Shown piece by piece: positions 9,901 through 19,947 of a stretch of DNA of 64,000 bases. This DNA comes from Distichodus sexfasciatus. Lineage: Eukaryota; Chordata; Actinopteri; Characiformes; Distichodontidae. The notes beneath the pieces are model-generated. The model was not told the origin of the DNA and searched no databases. It saw only the letters and a list, made by a program, of their open reading frames with translations. The translations under genes were made by a program, and so were the position numbers. The stretch is from assembly GCA_032718565.1 (NCBI GenBank), contig JAVGVS010000001.1, forward strand, positions 4,610,196-4,674,195, read 5' to 3'. Within the stretch, counting starts at the first letter, position 1. Each line of letters starts with the position of its first letter.

Positions 9901-12428
9901 TAAAATCAAACGTCATGCCACAACTTTTTTTATGTTTACTAGCCTGGTTTTCATTATTCATGACTAATATACTAGGGCTGCGACTATTTTGAGAGTCGAC
10001 TAGTCATTGACTATTAAACGATTAGTCGACTAATCGGATTATAAATTTCATAATTATAAAATGGCTCCGATTTAGCTACCAGCTTTTACATTTAGTATGA
10101 GGTTATTTAAATTTTGTGGTAAATAATAAAGACAAGAAAGATACTTCACTCAAAAACATATTTTAATAAATAAGTTTCTTCTTTGCCTTATCTAGCCTTA
10201 CGATGGCTCCTGGTTTTGTGATGCTACTGAGAAAATGGTAACATACCATTATAACATTTATGAACGAGTGACAAAGGCGTTGGTTCCTTTACCGTTTCGC
10301 GTGCTTATTAAACGTATAAGACCTAACTATTAAATTATAATTATAAGCTCGATAAACTATAACTTGCGTTTAACCGACCCGTCGCCGTTCCTCTTCCTCC
10401 GACGTCTTTGGTTTTTCTGTAGGAACTTTCTTAAGCCAATCACAAAACCAGGAGCCATCGGCCAATAGGATTCGCAGCCAGAAGCTGCCAAAACCCCGCC
10501 CCCAAACTGTCCAAACCCCGCCCCTTTCAAACCACGCGCGTAGAAATCTCACTCGAGCAAAAAAGCCGCTCGTGGACTTTGTGCGCGAGGACATTTAACA
10601 CGTCGAGAGGAAAAAAGACATTCGAGAGAGGAAAAATACAGTTTGCGCGCAATATTATCACAAACGCACACTCGATTTTTAATTTTGTGCTCTCGAGTTT
10701 CACATCTGCGCTTGCGACTTTGAAATTTACGCCCGCAAATTTTTTTGCGGCAAGCCATTTTGCGCGCTCTAGTTTTGGCGTTGATGTGGCGCCATAGGGC
10801 CATTCTTCTACCTGTCACTGAATGCTGTTGCACAAGAGCGAATCTCACCAGAGTGTGGCGTATAGGTGCACTCTATTGGAAAGCGGTAGTATAAAAACTC
10901 CGTTTAAAAAGACGTCTGGCGACAATTATCGACAATTAAATTCGTCGGCAACTACTTTTATTGTCGATTTTTGTCGGCAATGTCGAATAATCGTTGCACC
11001 CCTATAATATACAACAGAAGAGTGTTCTTTTTTCAGTGTAAAACATTCTTTTTCAATTGTGAATTTTATGCACTCCCATACCAAATAACCCCATTCATTC
11101 TATAATATGTAGCTGTTTCTTAAGTCAATCAGTTAAAAATAATCACCCGTCCTAACACATACTAGAGCTGGGCAATATGGAAGAATTCTTATTACAATAC
11201 TGATTTTCTTTTTTATTTCAGTTGATATTGTGCATTCATTATGTCTCCTTGTAAGTCATGAGTGATTATTTGTCACGGTGAAAGCACTAAAGCACAGCAC
11301 ACAGTACACCACAACGAAATGTGACCTCTGCATTTAACCCATCTGTGAAGGAGCAGTGGGCAGCTGACATGGGAGCGGCCGGGGACAGTGCTTGGGGACG
11401 GTACCTTTACCGGTCTGGGATTTCCAATCACAAGGCCCAACCGTTACAATACTGAGTGCCCCTCCTAAAGGAGACGTTAATTTAGCTTTAAATACTACTT
11501 ACCTTCTGTCAGACGCTGAGCATGACAGATGTAAATAAAATACGTAATACAAAACAAAAAGTATACATTCTTACCAGTCAAAAATTTTCAAGTATGACAG
11601 AACATCTTTATTAGTAATAATAATAATTTACTTAAACAGTGTGAACATGCTTTTGACACAATATGCAGTGCACACTACTCTGCTTCTTGTCGGACTTAAC
11701 ATAGGCAATAAAGTTCGCTTCAACTCCCGACTGATCGCCGGGCTAAGTTCTGTGGGCGTCAACGTATGACGCAGCTGGAACTACACGCGACTCCAGCCGC
11801 ATGATTGGTTCGTCACGGCGCTACTCTCGTTTTTATTGGCTCATTGTGTTGTCTGTCGCACGCTGATTAAAACGAAATCTATTGGTGTTGTATCAACCGC
11901 ATCTATCGGTTCTATCGAGGGAAAGTTATGTATGGACGCTTACCTTGAACATTTTATCGCCCAGCCCCAACACTAACAAGCACGCAAACAGTCTTTTTGA
12001 GGTCGTTCCATTAACTCCCTTAATGACCACATCTACCCCTAACCATATTAACCAAAAGCAAGCATTTTCACGCTCACGTTTTTTTCTTTTACATACAACC
12101 TGCAAATGGCGAAAAATAAAACAAATCATTATTTTTCTTATCTTTTAGGGGGCACCCACACCTTTATTGGCTTCGTCCCTTCAGCCAGGCATTTTCCGTG
12201 CATCTCCTCCATGGCCGTGCATGCTTGAGAAGACTTTGCGAATTTCACAAACGATACTCCTTTAGACTCTTTCGTCTGCTTATCTTTCACCACCCAAATG
12301 TCTTGGATTTCACCGAACGTTGAAAAATGTTCTCGAATAATGTCTTCAGTGATAGATTTGCTAGTAACCAGAAACAATCGACTATTTGGCGGGTCGTCAA
12401 GATACGACGACGGCCTGTTGTCCTCCAT
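6712..12428 (-). CDS. rbm45: RNA-binding motif protein 45, full coding region (9 exons, 464 aa)
   Basis: Joined minus-strand exons: 12428-12162, 9732-9610, 9412-9286, 9129-9013, 8615-8439, 8219-8090, 8003-7907, 7612-7449, 6904-6712. All have AG/GT borders and matching phases, giving 1395 nt with no interruption (human protein about 475 aa). Four RRM domains are visible: about 16-95 (RNP2 LFLVTS, RNP1 KGVSFVKF), 110-185 (RIFVMI, KGLGYVRY), 231-308 and 381-455 (RLFVIF, NVGYIKY). The C-terminus KRQRTY matches the nuclear-localisation end of the mammalian protein. RBM45 is a mainly nuclear RNA-binding protein expressed in neural tissue, known to homo-oligomerise and to accumulate in TDP-43-type inclusions in ALS/FTLD. 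Start chosen at the first ATG (12428), directly before EDNRPSS; no in-frame alternative is needed. Divergent neighbour: pde11a. Confidence 0.95.
7449..7612 (-). CDS. rbm45: rbm45 coding exon 8 with donor in a GT repeat
   Basis: Residues 347 to 401, including QTDVVLPSHKK and RRM4 RNP2 RLFVIF. The exon ends TTCTG|GTGTGTGTGTGTG, so the 5' splice site is the first unit of a (GT)6 run continuing into GA repeats. The phase-2 junction to exon 9 restores VFCRFG, so the boundary is secure. Confidence 0.92.
7907..8003 (-). CDS. rbm45: rbm45 coding exon 7
   Basis: Short linker exon encoding the Met/Gln-rich MAMQLVAAQMMSMVWNGPSG, the region that follows RRM3 in the family and lies near its homo-oligomerisation segment. 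Acceptor CTCTACAG, donor GCA|GTAAGA; 97 nt, ends phase 0. Confidence 0.92.
8090..8219 (-). CDS. rbm45: rbm45 coding exon 6
   Basis: Second half of RRM3, with NGFEYPPGNRLSVTYVDDG near its end. Acceptor TACCACAG, donor CCAG|GTAGGG; 130 nt, ends phase 2. Confidence 0.92.
8439..8615 (-). CDS. rbm45: rbm45 coding exon 5
   Basis: First half of RRM3 (residues about 212-270), with the conserved block LFDLIPGMEYCEMQRD. Acceptor TTCTACAG, donor AAAG|GTAGCG; 177 nt, phase 1 to 1. Confidence 0.92.
9013..9129 (-). CDS. rbm45: rbm45 coding exon 4
   Basis: Linker between RRM2 and RRM3, starting FRAILAEP, which matches the vertebrate family closely before diverging into a Ser/Asn-rich stretch. Donor TTTG|GTAAGT; phase 1 to phase 1 (117 nt). 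Confidence 0.92.
9286..9412 (-). CDS. rbm45: rbm45 coding exon 3
   Basis: Residues 131 to 173 (last codon split), completing RRM2 with RNP1 KGLGYVRY and the AIENCDK end. Acceptor CCTCACAG, donor AAAA|GTAAGC, 127 nt, ends in phase 1. Confidence 0.93.
9610..9732 (-). CDS. rbm45: rbm45 coding exon 2
   Basis: Residues 90-130, starting VFIAQSR and including RRM2 RNP2 (RIFVMI). Acceptor TTGTTCAG, donor AAG|GTAATT; phase 0 on both sides (123 nt). Confidence 0.93.
9973..11004. mobile_element. hAT element in rbm45 intron 1 with perfect 8-bp target duplication
   Basis: Left end TAGGGCTGCGACTATT and right end AATAATCGTTGCACCCCTA are inverted copies, and the flanks are identical (TAATATAC at 9965-9972 and 11005-11012). 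'GTCGACTAAT' words repeat subterminally. At 1032 bp with no transposase it is non-autonomous. The perfect duplication suggests the youngest hAT insertion in this gene. Confidence 0.85.
11163..11969. mobile_element. Second hAT element in rbm45 intron 1
   Basis: Ends TAGAGCTGGGCAATA and TATCGCCCAGCCCCA are inverted; flanks ACACATAC (11155-11162) and ACACTAAC (11970-11977) form an 8-bp duplication with two mismatches. A SINE has inserted into it, so the hAT is older. No transposase frame. Confidence 0.7.
11258..11461 (-). mobile_element. tRNA-derived SINE (family A) nested in a hAT
   Basis: Read on the minus strand it begins GTAACGGTTGGG (A-box-like), has a B-box-like GAAATCCC and ends ...GACAAATAATCAC, the tail shared with copies at 29465, 45381, 57031 and 62941. 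It is a Pol III-type retroposon; the element is decayed. Confidence 0.6.
12162..12428 (-). CDS. rbm45: rbm45 coding exon 1
   Basis: Encodes residues 1-89, including most of RRM1 with RNP2 LFLVTS and RNP1 KGVSFVKF. Ends ATA AAG|GTGTGG in phase 0; the frame stays open for eight more codons into the intron before a stop, but homology (IK then VFIAQSR) places the junction here. Confidence 0.93.
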
Positions 12429-13825
12429 GTTAACAGCTCTGTAGCTAGTTCTTGCTAGCTAGCGGTATAGTGAATTTATCTGTGCTTAGGCTCTGGAAAA
12501 TGAGATCTCGGAAAAACGGAACCGAGTTTTCTCTCGCAAACCTTCGAATCCTGTCTAGCGTTACCTACACATTGAAACAAACATGACCGCTGAGCTCAAT
12601 GTAGCTCAGGAGACGCAGTAAAAACAGGAAGAACAATCACATTTCAAAATAACGGTCCTCATTCCAACCTATCCTAATTGTGATGTAATTTGAAATGATA
12701 AGTAACTGAGTCATTTCTAAATTATGAGTTAGTAAATCATATTTATGGAATCAGAACTCGAAATTACGAGTTTTATTTTTATTTAATCATGATTTTTTAA
12801 ATTATTTTGACTTTCTAAATGGCTTCTTTTTTAACGGCGGGTTAAAAAGGTAAGTGGACGATAAGATATGAGCAAACAAAACAGCTTAGAACTGTCTTGA
12901 GTACAAGATACTGTGTACAGACTCTCCAGAGATCACAGCATTTAATATTAGAGCTGTACAACAGTACAATACAATACATCCAACATGCAAATACTACTTG
13001 CAATGAGATATCGAACAACATATAAAACATTTAAGACAAAGATATGTGACAAAAAGGGAAACCATATTAAGCACGCAAGTCATATAAACGGAGATCCGTC
13101 CAGTAGAAACGGTTACAATGAAAGCATCAGGAGAGAGGTAACATTATACCTGTGACAGAACTATATCAAATATGATTATTCATCTTACGTCACACAACGT
13201 TTGAAGTTAAAATAAATTGTAGCTGTTATTTTCCTTTGCACTGGCTTTAAAACAAAGTTTACAATTTTATATTCACACTATAATTTGATTAAGTTCACTA
13301 ACCAAATTAGGGTTATAAGATTTCCTACAGTGCTCGCATAATTTCATTAAAATGTTTACATGAAACTGCAATAAGACGAATATGAAATTAATTTGTTTAT
13401 GAATGTGTTTATGTAAACTTACTAATGTTGCCGAGGGTTCAACCAATCCTTTCTATGTTGATAAATTGAATTAATAATTCCTAAATTCAAACATGTGAAC
13501 AACTTATTGGTTTTCCAATGATTATGTATCACATATAGTCAAATACAACCCAAATCTGGAAATGTGAGATGCTAAGAGAGGGAAGGTGTTGTTCTTTAAG
13601 AAATGTGTTCAGTGCCATAAAGCGTACGTTAAAGTTGCACTTGATATGTCTGATCTGATGTTCAGCTGTCACCTGGGATAGAGAGACCTTTATGATATAC
13701 TTGGAAAATCCATCACATCTCTTTGTCTCTGTTGTAGTTTAGTGCATCTGTTTTGTGTTCAACCAGGTGTGCATTTAAACATATGTACATCAGCTGAAAC
13801 GGGCAGCTTCTTTTTTGCTGATGTA
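12429..13825. other. Divergent intergenic region, rbm45 promoter side
   Basis: The first 150 bp upstream of the rbm45 ATG should hold its 5' UTR and core promoter; no TATA box is evident. Beyond about 12.6 kb it is AT-rich DNA with no supported gene. The segment around 13780-13823 holds a short inverted repeat (TACATCAGC ... GCTGATGTA). Confidence 0.4.
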
Positions 13826-15440
13826 CACTACCAGTCAAAAGTTTGGACACACCTTCCCATTTCAGTGTTTTTTCTTTATTGTCATTACTATTTACATTGT
13901 AGATTTTCACTAAAGGCATCAAAACTATGAATGAACACATGTGAAATGTGGTATGTAGTAAACAAAAAAGTCTTAAATAACCCAAAACATGTTTTATATC
14001 TTAGATTTTTGAAAATAGGCACCCTTTGCTTTGATCACTGCTTTGCACACTCTTGGCATTCTCTCGATGAGCTTCATGAGGTAGTCACCTGAAATGGTTT
14101 GCCACTGTAACAGATGTGCCTTGTCAGGTTCATTTGTGGAATTCTCTTGCTCTCTTAATGGGTTGGGACCATCAGTTATGTTACAGTAGAAGTCAGGTTG
14201 GTACACAGCTGACAGCTCCTATTTCACAATTGTTAGAATTATGGCTATGGCAAGAAACCAATCAGCTTAAGAAGTGAAACAACAGTCCATCACACAACGG
14301 GAAATGAAAAGTCAGTCAGTCCGAAAAATTGCAAAAACTTTGAATGTCCCCAAGGGCAGCTGCAAAAACCATCAAGTTGCCATAACTTAAACTGGGCTCA
14401 CATGAGGCCCGCCTAGAAAGGGAAGGCCAAGAGTCACCTCATGTTGAGGATAAATTAAATCCCAGTCGCCAGCCTCAGAAATCGCACAGCACTTTCAGAT
14501 CAGTGCCCAGCTAAATGCCACAGAGTTTCTAGTAGCAGACACACATCTCTACATCAACTGTCTAGAGGAGATTGTGTGTGAATCAGGCCTTATGGTCAAA
14601 TAGCTAGGAACCCTCTACTAAGGAAAGGCAACAAGCAGAAGAAATTTCAATATGAAACACAAGGAATGGACATTAGACCTAGTGTGGAAATCTGTGCTTG
14701 GTCTGATGAGTCCAAATTTGAGATTTTTGGTTCCACCCGGCCATGTGTTTAAAGGATGAGAAAAGGTGAATTGATGGTCTCTTACATGCATGGTTCCCAC
14801 CGTGAAGCATGGAGGAGGAGGTGATGGGTTGCTTTGCCAGTACACTATTGGGGATTTATTCAAAATTGAAGGCACATCGAAACTTGAAAGCATGGCTACC
14901 ACATCATCCTGTAGCAACACATGCCATCCCATCCGGATGACAAAGTATTTGACCATCATTCATTTTCAACAGGACAATGGGGTTCCAAACACAATTCTGT
15001 GCTGTGTAAGGCTATTTGACCCAGATTGGAGGATGGAGGCTGCGCCCAGATGGCTCCGGCCTCTATAGTCACCTGACCTAAACCCAATCGAGATGGTTTA
15101 GATGAGATGACCGTAGAGTGAAGGCAAGGCCAATATGCTCAGCATCTCTGGCAACTCCTTCAAGACTATTGGAAAACTATTTCAGGTGACTACCTCTAAG
15201 AAGCCTATCGAGAGAATGCTAAGAGGCAAAAAGCAGATCAAAGCAAAGTGTAGCTATTTTCAAGTTCAAGATATAAAAACATGTTTTAGTTATTTCACAC
15301 TCTTTTGTTTACAAATATAATTTCATATGTGTCTATTCACAGTTTCTTTTGATGCCTTTTAGTGAGAATTCACAATGTAAATAGTCATGATAATAAAGAA
15401 AAAACATTGAATGGGAGGTGTGTCTAAACTTTTGCTCAGA
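13826..15440. mobile_element. Decayed Tc1-family transposon
   Basis: The left end CACTACCAGTCAAAAGTTTG starts after a TA (13824-13825). The right end is an inverted copy extending more than 120 bp (15310-15440), but its outer tip is degraded. Internal sequence keeps Tc1 transposase relics on the plus strand (for example a stretch encoding SVRKIAKTLNVP near 14315) broken by many stops and shifts. It lies between the two divergent genes. Confidence 0.8.
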
Positions 15441-16696
15441 AAAAAGATCTGATTGGAACATAGACATGAAAATTTATTGTGAGAGACATTAGAAGCTAAC
15501 AGTAATCAGAACAGCAAATAGCACTTTTAAATTTTGCTTATTTCCATTTTATTTATTATTGCTGCATTTCACTTTGAGTAAGTATTTGTTAATACACTAC
15601 CGGACATAATAACATTCTATATTTAACCCATCTATGTTGGGAGTAGGGAAGTTGGTTTGCACTTGTGCTTGGTTGCGGGTATTCTAAAGGATATGTTTTT
15701 GCCGTTTGAACTACGACCTTCTCACGTGAGAGAAAGCACCTAAACATTAGGCACTGCTGCTCTAAATTCAAATTCCAGCCTTAGAATTTTAAGTCATTTT
15801 TCGCCTTTACTGCTGTTGCGAATTAAATACTTACCGTAATGAGCGCTATTCCTCGCGGATGCATCAAACGGGAATCTCTGTTTATAAACGTAATGTCAAG
15901 TTTATTACGGATTTCCCAGTTTAAACGACCTTTCCTTTTAAAATATCAAACGGAATATCACAATAATGCATCATCATTCAATGATACAGCTTTTTATTAA
16001 CAGCGAATAAAATAATTAGAATGATATTTAGATTTTATTATTTAATACGAAACGTGTAGAAGGGTCTGTGAATGTTAACGCACATTGATAAGACACACAT
16101 TTCGTAGAAGAAAACAACAAATCTAGAAATTTAGGCGCAAGTGTATCGACTATAAAGATAGTAAATTCAATTGATAAAACGTCCCAGTCTTGTTCGTAGT
16201 CCGCGTTCCTGTCGCAAAGCGCGGTTTCAAAGAATTGCTGGGAGGGTTTTTATAGAATGAGAGGGAATATCTACGTGAATATGACGGGGTTGGACGTGGA
16301 GGGAGAGACATCCATCAGCACATCCAACGTCACCACGAACCTACGAGACGAAATCCCCTGCTTTCTTCCTCACTGCCGATGCGGCGCTGTTGGAGAATGT
16401 GGAGCATCCTGAAGTTCAAGGAGAGATATTTCTCTCCCTTCCATCCGGCCAGATATAATGGCACCGATAACGAGTTGGACACCGTGCGATGTGAAGCAGA
16501 GAAGAAGTGAATTTGGATTTCGTATCAAGCGAATGCTGAAGTTGCATGCTTTTATTACTTATAATCCTCGAAAACGGATTATTTCACCGATGCTCCTTTC
16601 TCTATAGCGCTGAGACTAACATTCTCATCTTCATCTCAGCTCGCTTCTTTTATACCTTTTCACCCTAAGAGCTGAAGCTAAACCATGGTGTTCGGC
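15441..16696 (+). promoter_or_regulatory. pde11a: Upstream / 5' UTR region of pde11a
   Basis: CpG frequency rises from about 15.83 kb towards the first exon. A TATAAAG word occurs at 16151. A short open frame (ATG 16281, stop near 16413) resembles no known protein and could be an upstream ORF. No transcript start can be fixed from sequence. Confidence 0.35.
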
Positions 16697-17464
16697 ATGG
16701 TATTTTCCGACGTGAACTTTTCTAGATGCAATCACCTCGAACTGTTTGAGGACCATCTGAACCGAAAAGGGAAATAAGGCATGGTGAAAATGGCTCAAAA
16801 CCATCAGGCGGGCACATGAACCCCACCCGCGAATTCTACCACAGATCCGGAGAAGTCTCACGCGTGCAAGGACAGCTGGGCGAGCAAAGGTGACGGTTTA
16901 CAAAGACGCGCATCGCAGAAAGAACTGCGCAAAACTTTCGCCAGATCCAAAGCCGTCAACGCCAACCGGACCTACGACGAGCAGGTGAACTCCAGGGCGC
17001 AGGAGCCGCTGAGCAGCATGAGGAGACGGGCTCTTGCTGCGAGGAAAGCCAGCTCATTACCCCAACCACGGTGCACATCCTTCTGCCCTGCTCGAGTCCT
17101 GGTCAACATCCCCCAGCGCACCTCCACCCGCCATAGACTTCAAGTATTACCCGAAAGAGCACAATGAGCGAGTTTTTCTCGAGTTGGTCAGCCATCTCCA
17201 ACGACCTGACCTAACCAGCCTGAGCCACAAGATCCTGGTGTTCGTGTGCATCATATACGACGCTGACCGCCGCTCCTTATTTTTGTGGAGGACGGCGAAT
17301 AAAAGACTTTAGTTTCCAAATTCTTTTGACGTGCACGCTGAGCACCACGGTGTTGCCCTCTTTTCAGCAACCAACCTGACGAAGTGCAGGTTCTTGGGCA
17401 AAGGAATTATAGGTTGCGTTATGAACATGGAGAGACGCAAGCTAACATCCCTTGACGATATCAG
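16697..17464 (+). pseudogene. pde11a: pde11a exon 1 (long-isoform N-terminus and start of GAF-A), disrupted
   Basis: Homology to the PDE11A4 N-terminus is clear: ELFEDHLNRKGK near 16739-16774, the phosphorylation motif RRASQ (about 16902), RTYDEQVNSRAQEPLSS, RKASSLP, then HNERVFLELV, LSHKILVFVC, DADRRSLFL, KTLVSKFF and GKGIIG. These blocks lie in different frames. Stops: TAA 16775-16777, TGA 16817-16819, TAA 17300-17302. Apparent single- or double-base losses occur near 17060 (C run), 17081, 17190, 17209 and 17285, a gain near 17324 (T run), and more after 17335. The donor CAG|GTGAAA is retained. Substitutions between lesions are few. Either recent loss of the long isoform or uncorrected assembly error in a GC-rich exon. 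Confidence 0.8.
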
Positions 17465-19854
17465 GTGAAAAAAAGAGATTGTGTCTTTCAGGCTTATAAG
17501 TATATGTATGCAGAGGCTCCTCAAACAAAGAACCTTACAGTCTTCCTGAAGCAAATTAAGTTAAAAGAATGAGCTGAAGTTAGATAGAGCCAGACTCAAA
17601 CTCACAGCCTCATGGTCTATGAACGTTATCCTGCCAATAGGTCACCTAAGAAGATGTCAACCCTAAGAAGGCATTTTAAGGTTTAATATATTCTTTGGAA
17701 TGGTACTAACAATTGTCCTGATATACCAGCTGTGATTCTGATAATTACTAATGTTTTTTCATTTGAGATTGTTTCTTGGGTAAGAACTGAATCAACAAAC
17801 GAAGAGCAATCTTATGACAAATTTTATTGCATATCTATTTGTGCAAGACATCTTATTGTGTTTAATTTAACACTAATATAATATACAATTTAAATGTCTT
17901 GAAAGAAGACTTTATAGAGAACAAACTGAGGACAAAAACTTGATAAAAATTGCGAATGATGCTTATTGCTTTCATTTCTGCATAGTATTACTTGAGGTTG
18001 ATTTGAGATTTAATTTTGTGACATAATAAGGTGAGATTGTTCCGGCCTAAAAAGACTCAGAGATTTATGTTGTGAAAGATCTAAATGAATGCATGGCTAT
18101 TCACAAAAGGTCTGACTATATTCTTTCCAAAACAACTAGCACTGACACCTAACAAAGACCATAAATCAAATGCAAAACTTTCCTGTAATCTAGAAAAAGT
18201 AAATCTCTTGAAAGCTTCTGAAAAAGTCATTAAAATGAATTTAAAGTCCAGTTTGGATAAAAAAAAGTCTAGACAACATCTCTCTCAACCCATTAAATGA
18301 AAAAGGTGCCTCGGTAAAAACATCTGTTTGTTCATACAACAGTTAATTCAAGTTTATGTGAACTTTAATTAGTCCACACTCATCCAAAGTCTCCTTTACT
18401 TTTCATGATATGTTAAATGCACGTTAGCACACAAATTAAATGCCACTTAAACACACAGAGAATTGTAAAGGTAAACATTGGTGGGTCTAACATGATATTT
18501 TGAATGTAAAATTTTGGTCAAAAAGCTCATCGAGCTTGATTGAGCCCTGACTGTTTTGAAGTTGATAATACAATAATTACTGCTTATGGCGACTTTTAAA
18601 ATTAGTCTATAACTACCCTAACTCTCCAGTACCTGTCATTAATTGTTACTCACATAAGCACATCATATATATATATATGTGTCTCTGGCCCTGGGTTAAG
18701 AGAGTAAACGCTTTTGCTGGTCAACAATTTTTAGGGACCAGTTTAAACTGGTAACCAGCTAAAAGTCCAGTTTGCTGGACTAAGCTGTTTTTTCACGTTA
18801 GTGTGTATTAATCAATGAAATTGATTAGCTGAAGAAAACTGCACTCTACCCATGTCGCAATGATCCTCCATTACTTCGACTACAGCTAATTGCTCTGTCA
18901 ATCTGTGCCTCACATTTTGTTGTATGAATGTACATATAGTTGGGGAAGGGTCTTAATTGAAATAGGTCACAATTTGTTCACAAGATTTTCTTGCTGGTTT
19001 GATGCTAACTGCTGTGACTGAAATAGATGAAGAAATATCATAGACATGAATTTTGCCAAACATTTTTTTGAGATGAGTATATTTAAATGGAATCCTGCCA
19101 ATTACTAAATAATTTTCCTGATTCAAAATATTTTCCCATGTTAGTTTTTTTTAAATTTCAAATTAGAGCAGTTAGCTCATTTTTAGTTACTTAATAATCC
19201 ATGATTGAGAACATTTGTGAGATTCACTAATGCTGAAATGAGCCGAAGAACAACTAGTTGCCTAATTAATGTATTGTAATGTATTTAATTTGGCAGTCGA
19301 TGCCCTGATATGTTGTATGAACAAGTAAATATATGATAATTTCTCTACATGCCCTATGCTCACTTTATGACGGAGAATTTATAGTAGGAGAAATATCATG
19401 TAAACCACGGAAGCTCAAAGACTTTTACAAAAAGTGTAATCTGTTGTTATTTATTTGCTTAGTGTATGGTTGAACAAATACACTGTAATTCACTGTAATT
19501 GTTGTTCTGCATAGATCATCGTTTCAGTGATGAGATTGACAAGCTGACGGGGTATAAAACCAAGTCTCTGCTCTGCATGCCTATCCGCAACAGCGATGGA
19601 GAGATCATAGGAGTTGCACAGGCCATCAACAAGAGCTATCCCAGTGGAAAGCCTTCACTGAGGATGATGAGAAGGCACTTTAAATAATTTGCTACTTTAA
19701 TGACTGTTAGTCACCTAAAAACACTTTGGTTCCACTGATACTAATGAAAGAGCTGAATTAACTTTCTTAGTTTTACATTTGTTTGTTGGAGATTGTAAAA
19801 GGTATTTAATTATAATTAATCTTATTTAACTATGGTCTAATTAGCAGTGCCATA

Positions 19855-19911
<57 letters not shown>

Positions 19912-19912
19912 A

Positions 19913-19947
<35 letters not shown>

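Noticed and set aside
15590..15610. Second Tc1-like end 'TACACTACCGG'
   Set aside because: Only 11 bases match and there is no partner end nearby.
16281..16413. 44-codon frame before pde11a
   Set aside because: No homology; at most an upstream ORF in the leader, so not listed as a gene.
16631..16861. Minus-strand open frame over pde11a exon 1
   Set aside because: Lies opposite recognisable PDE11A coding sequence and has no homology of its own.
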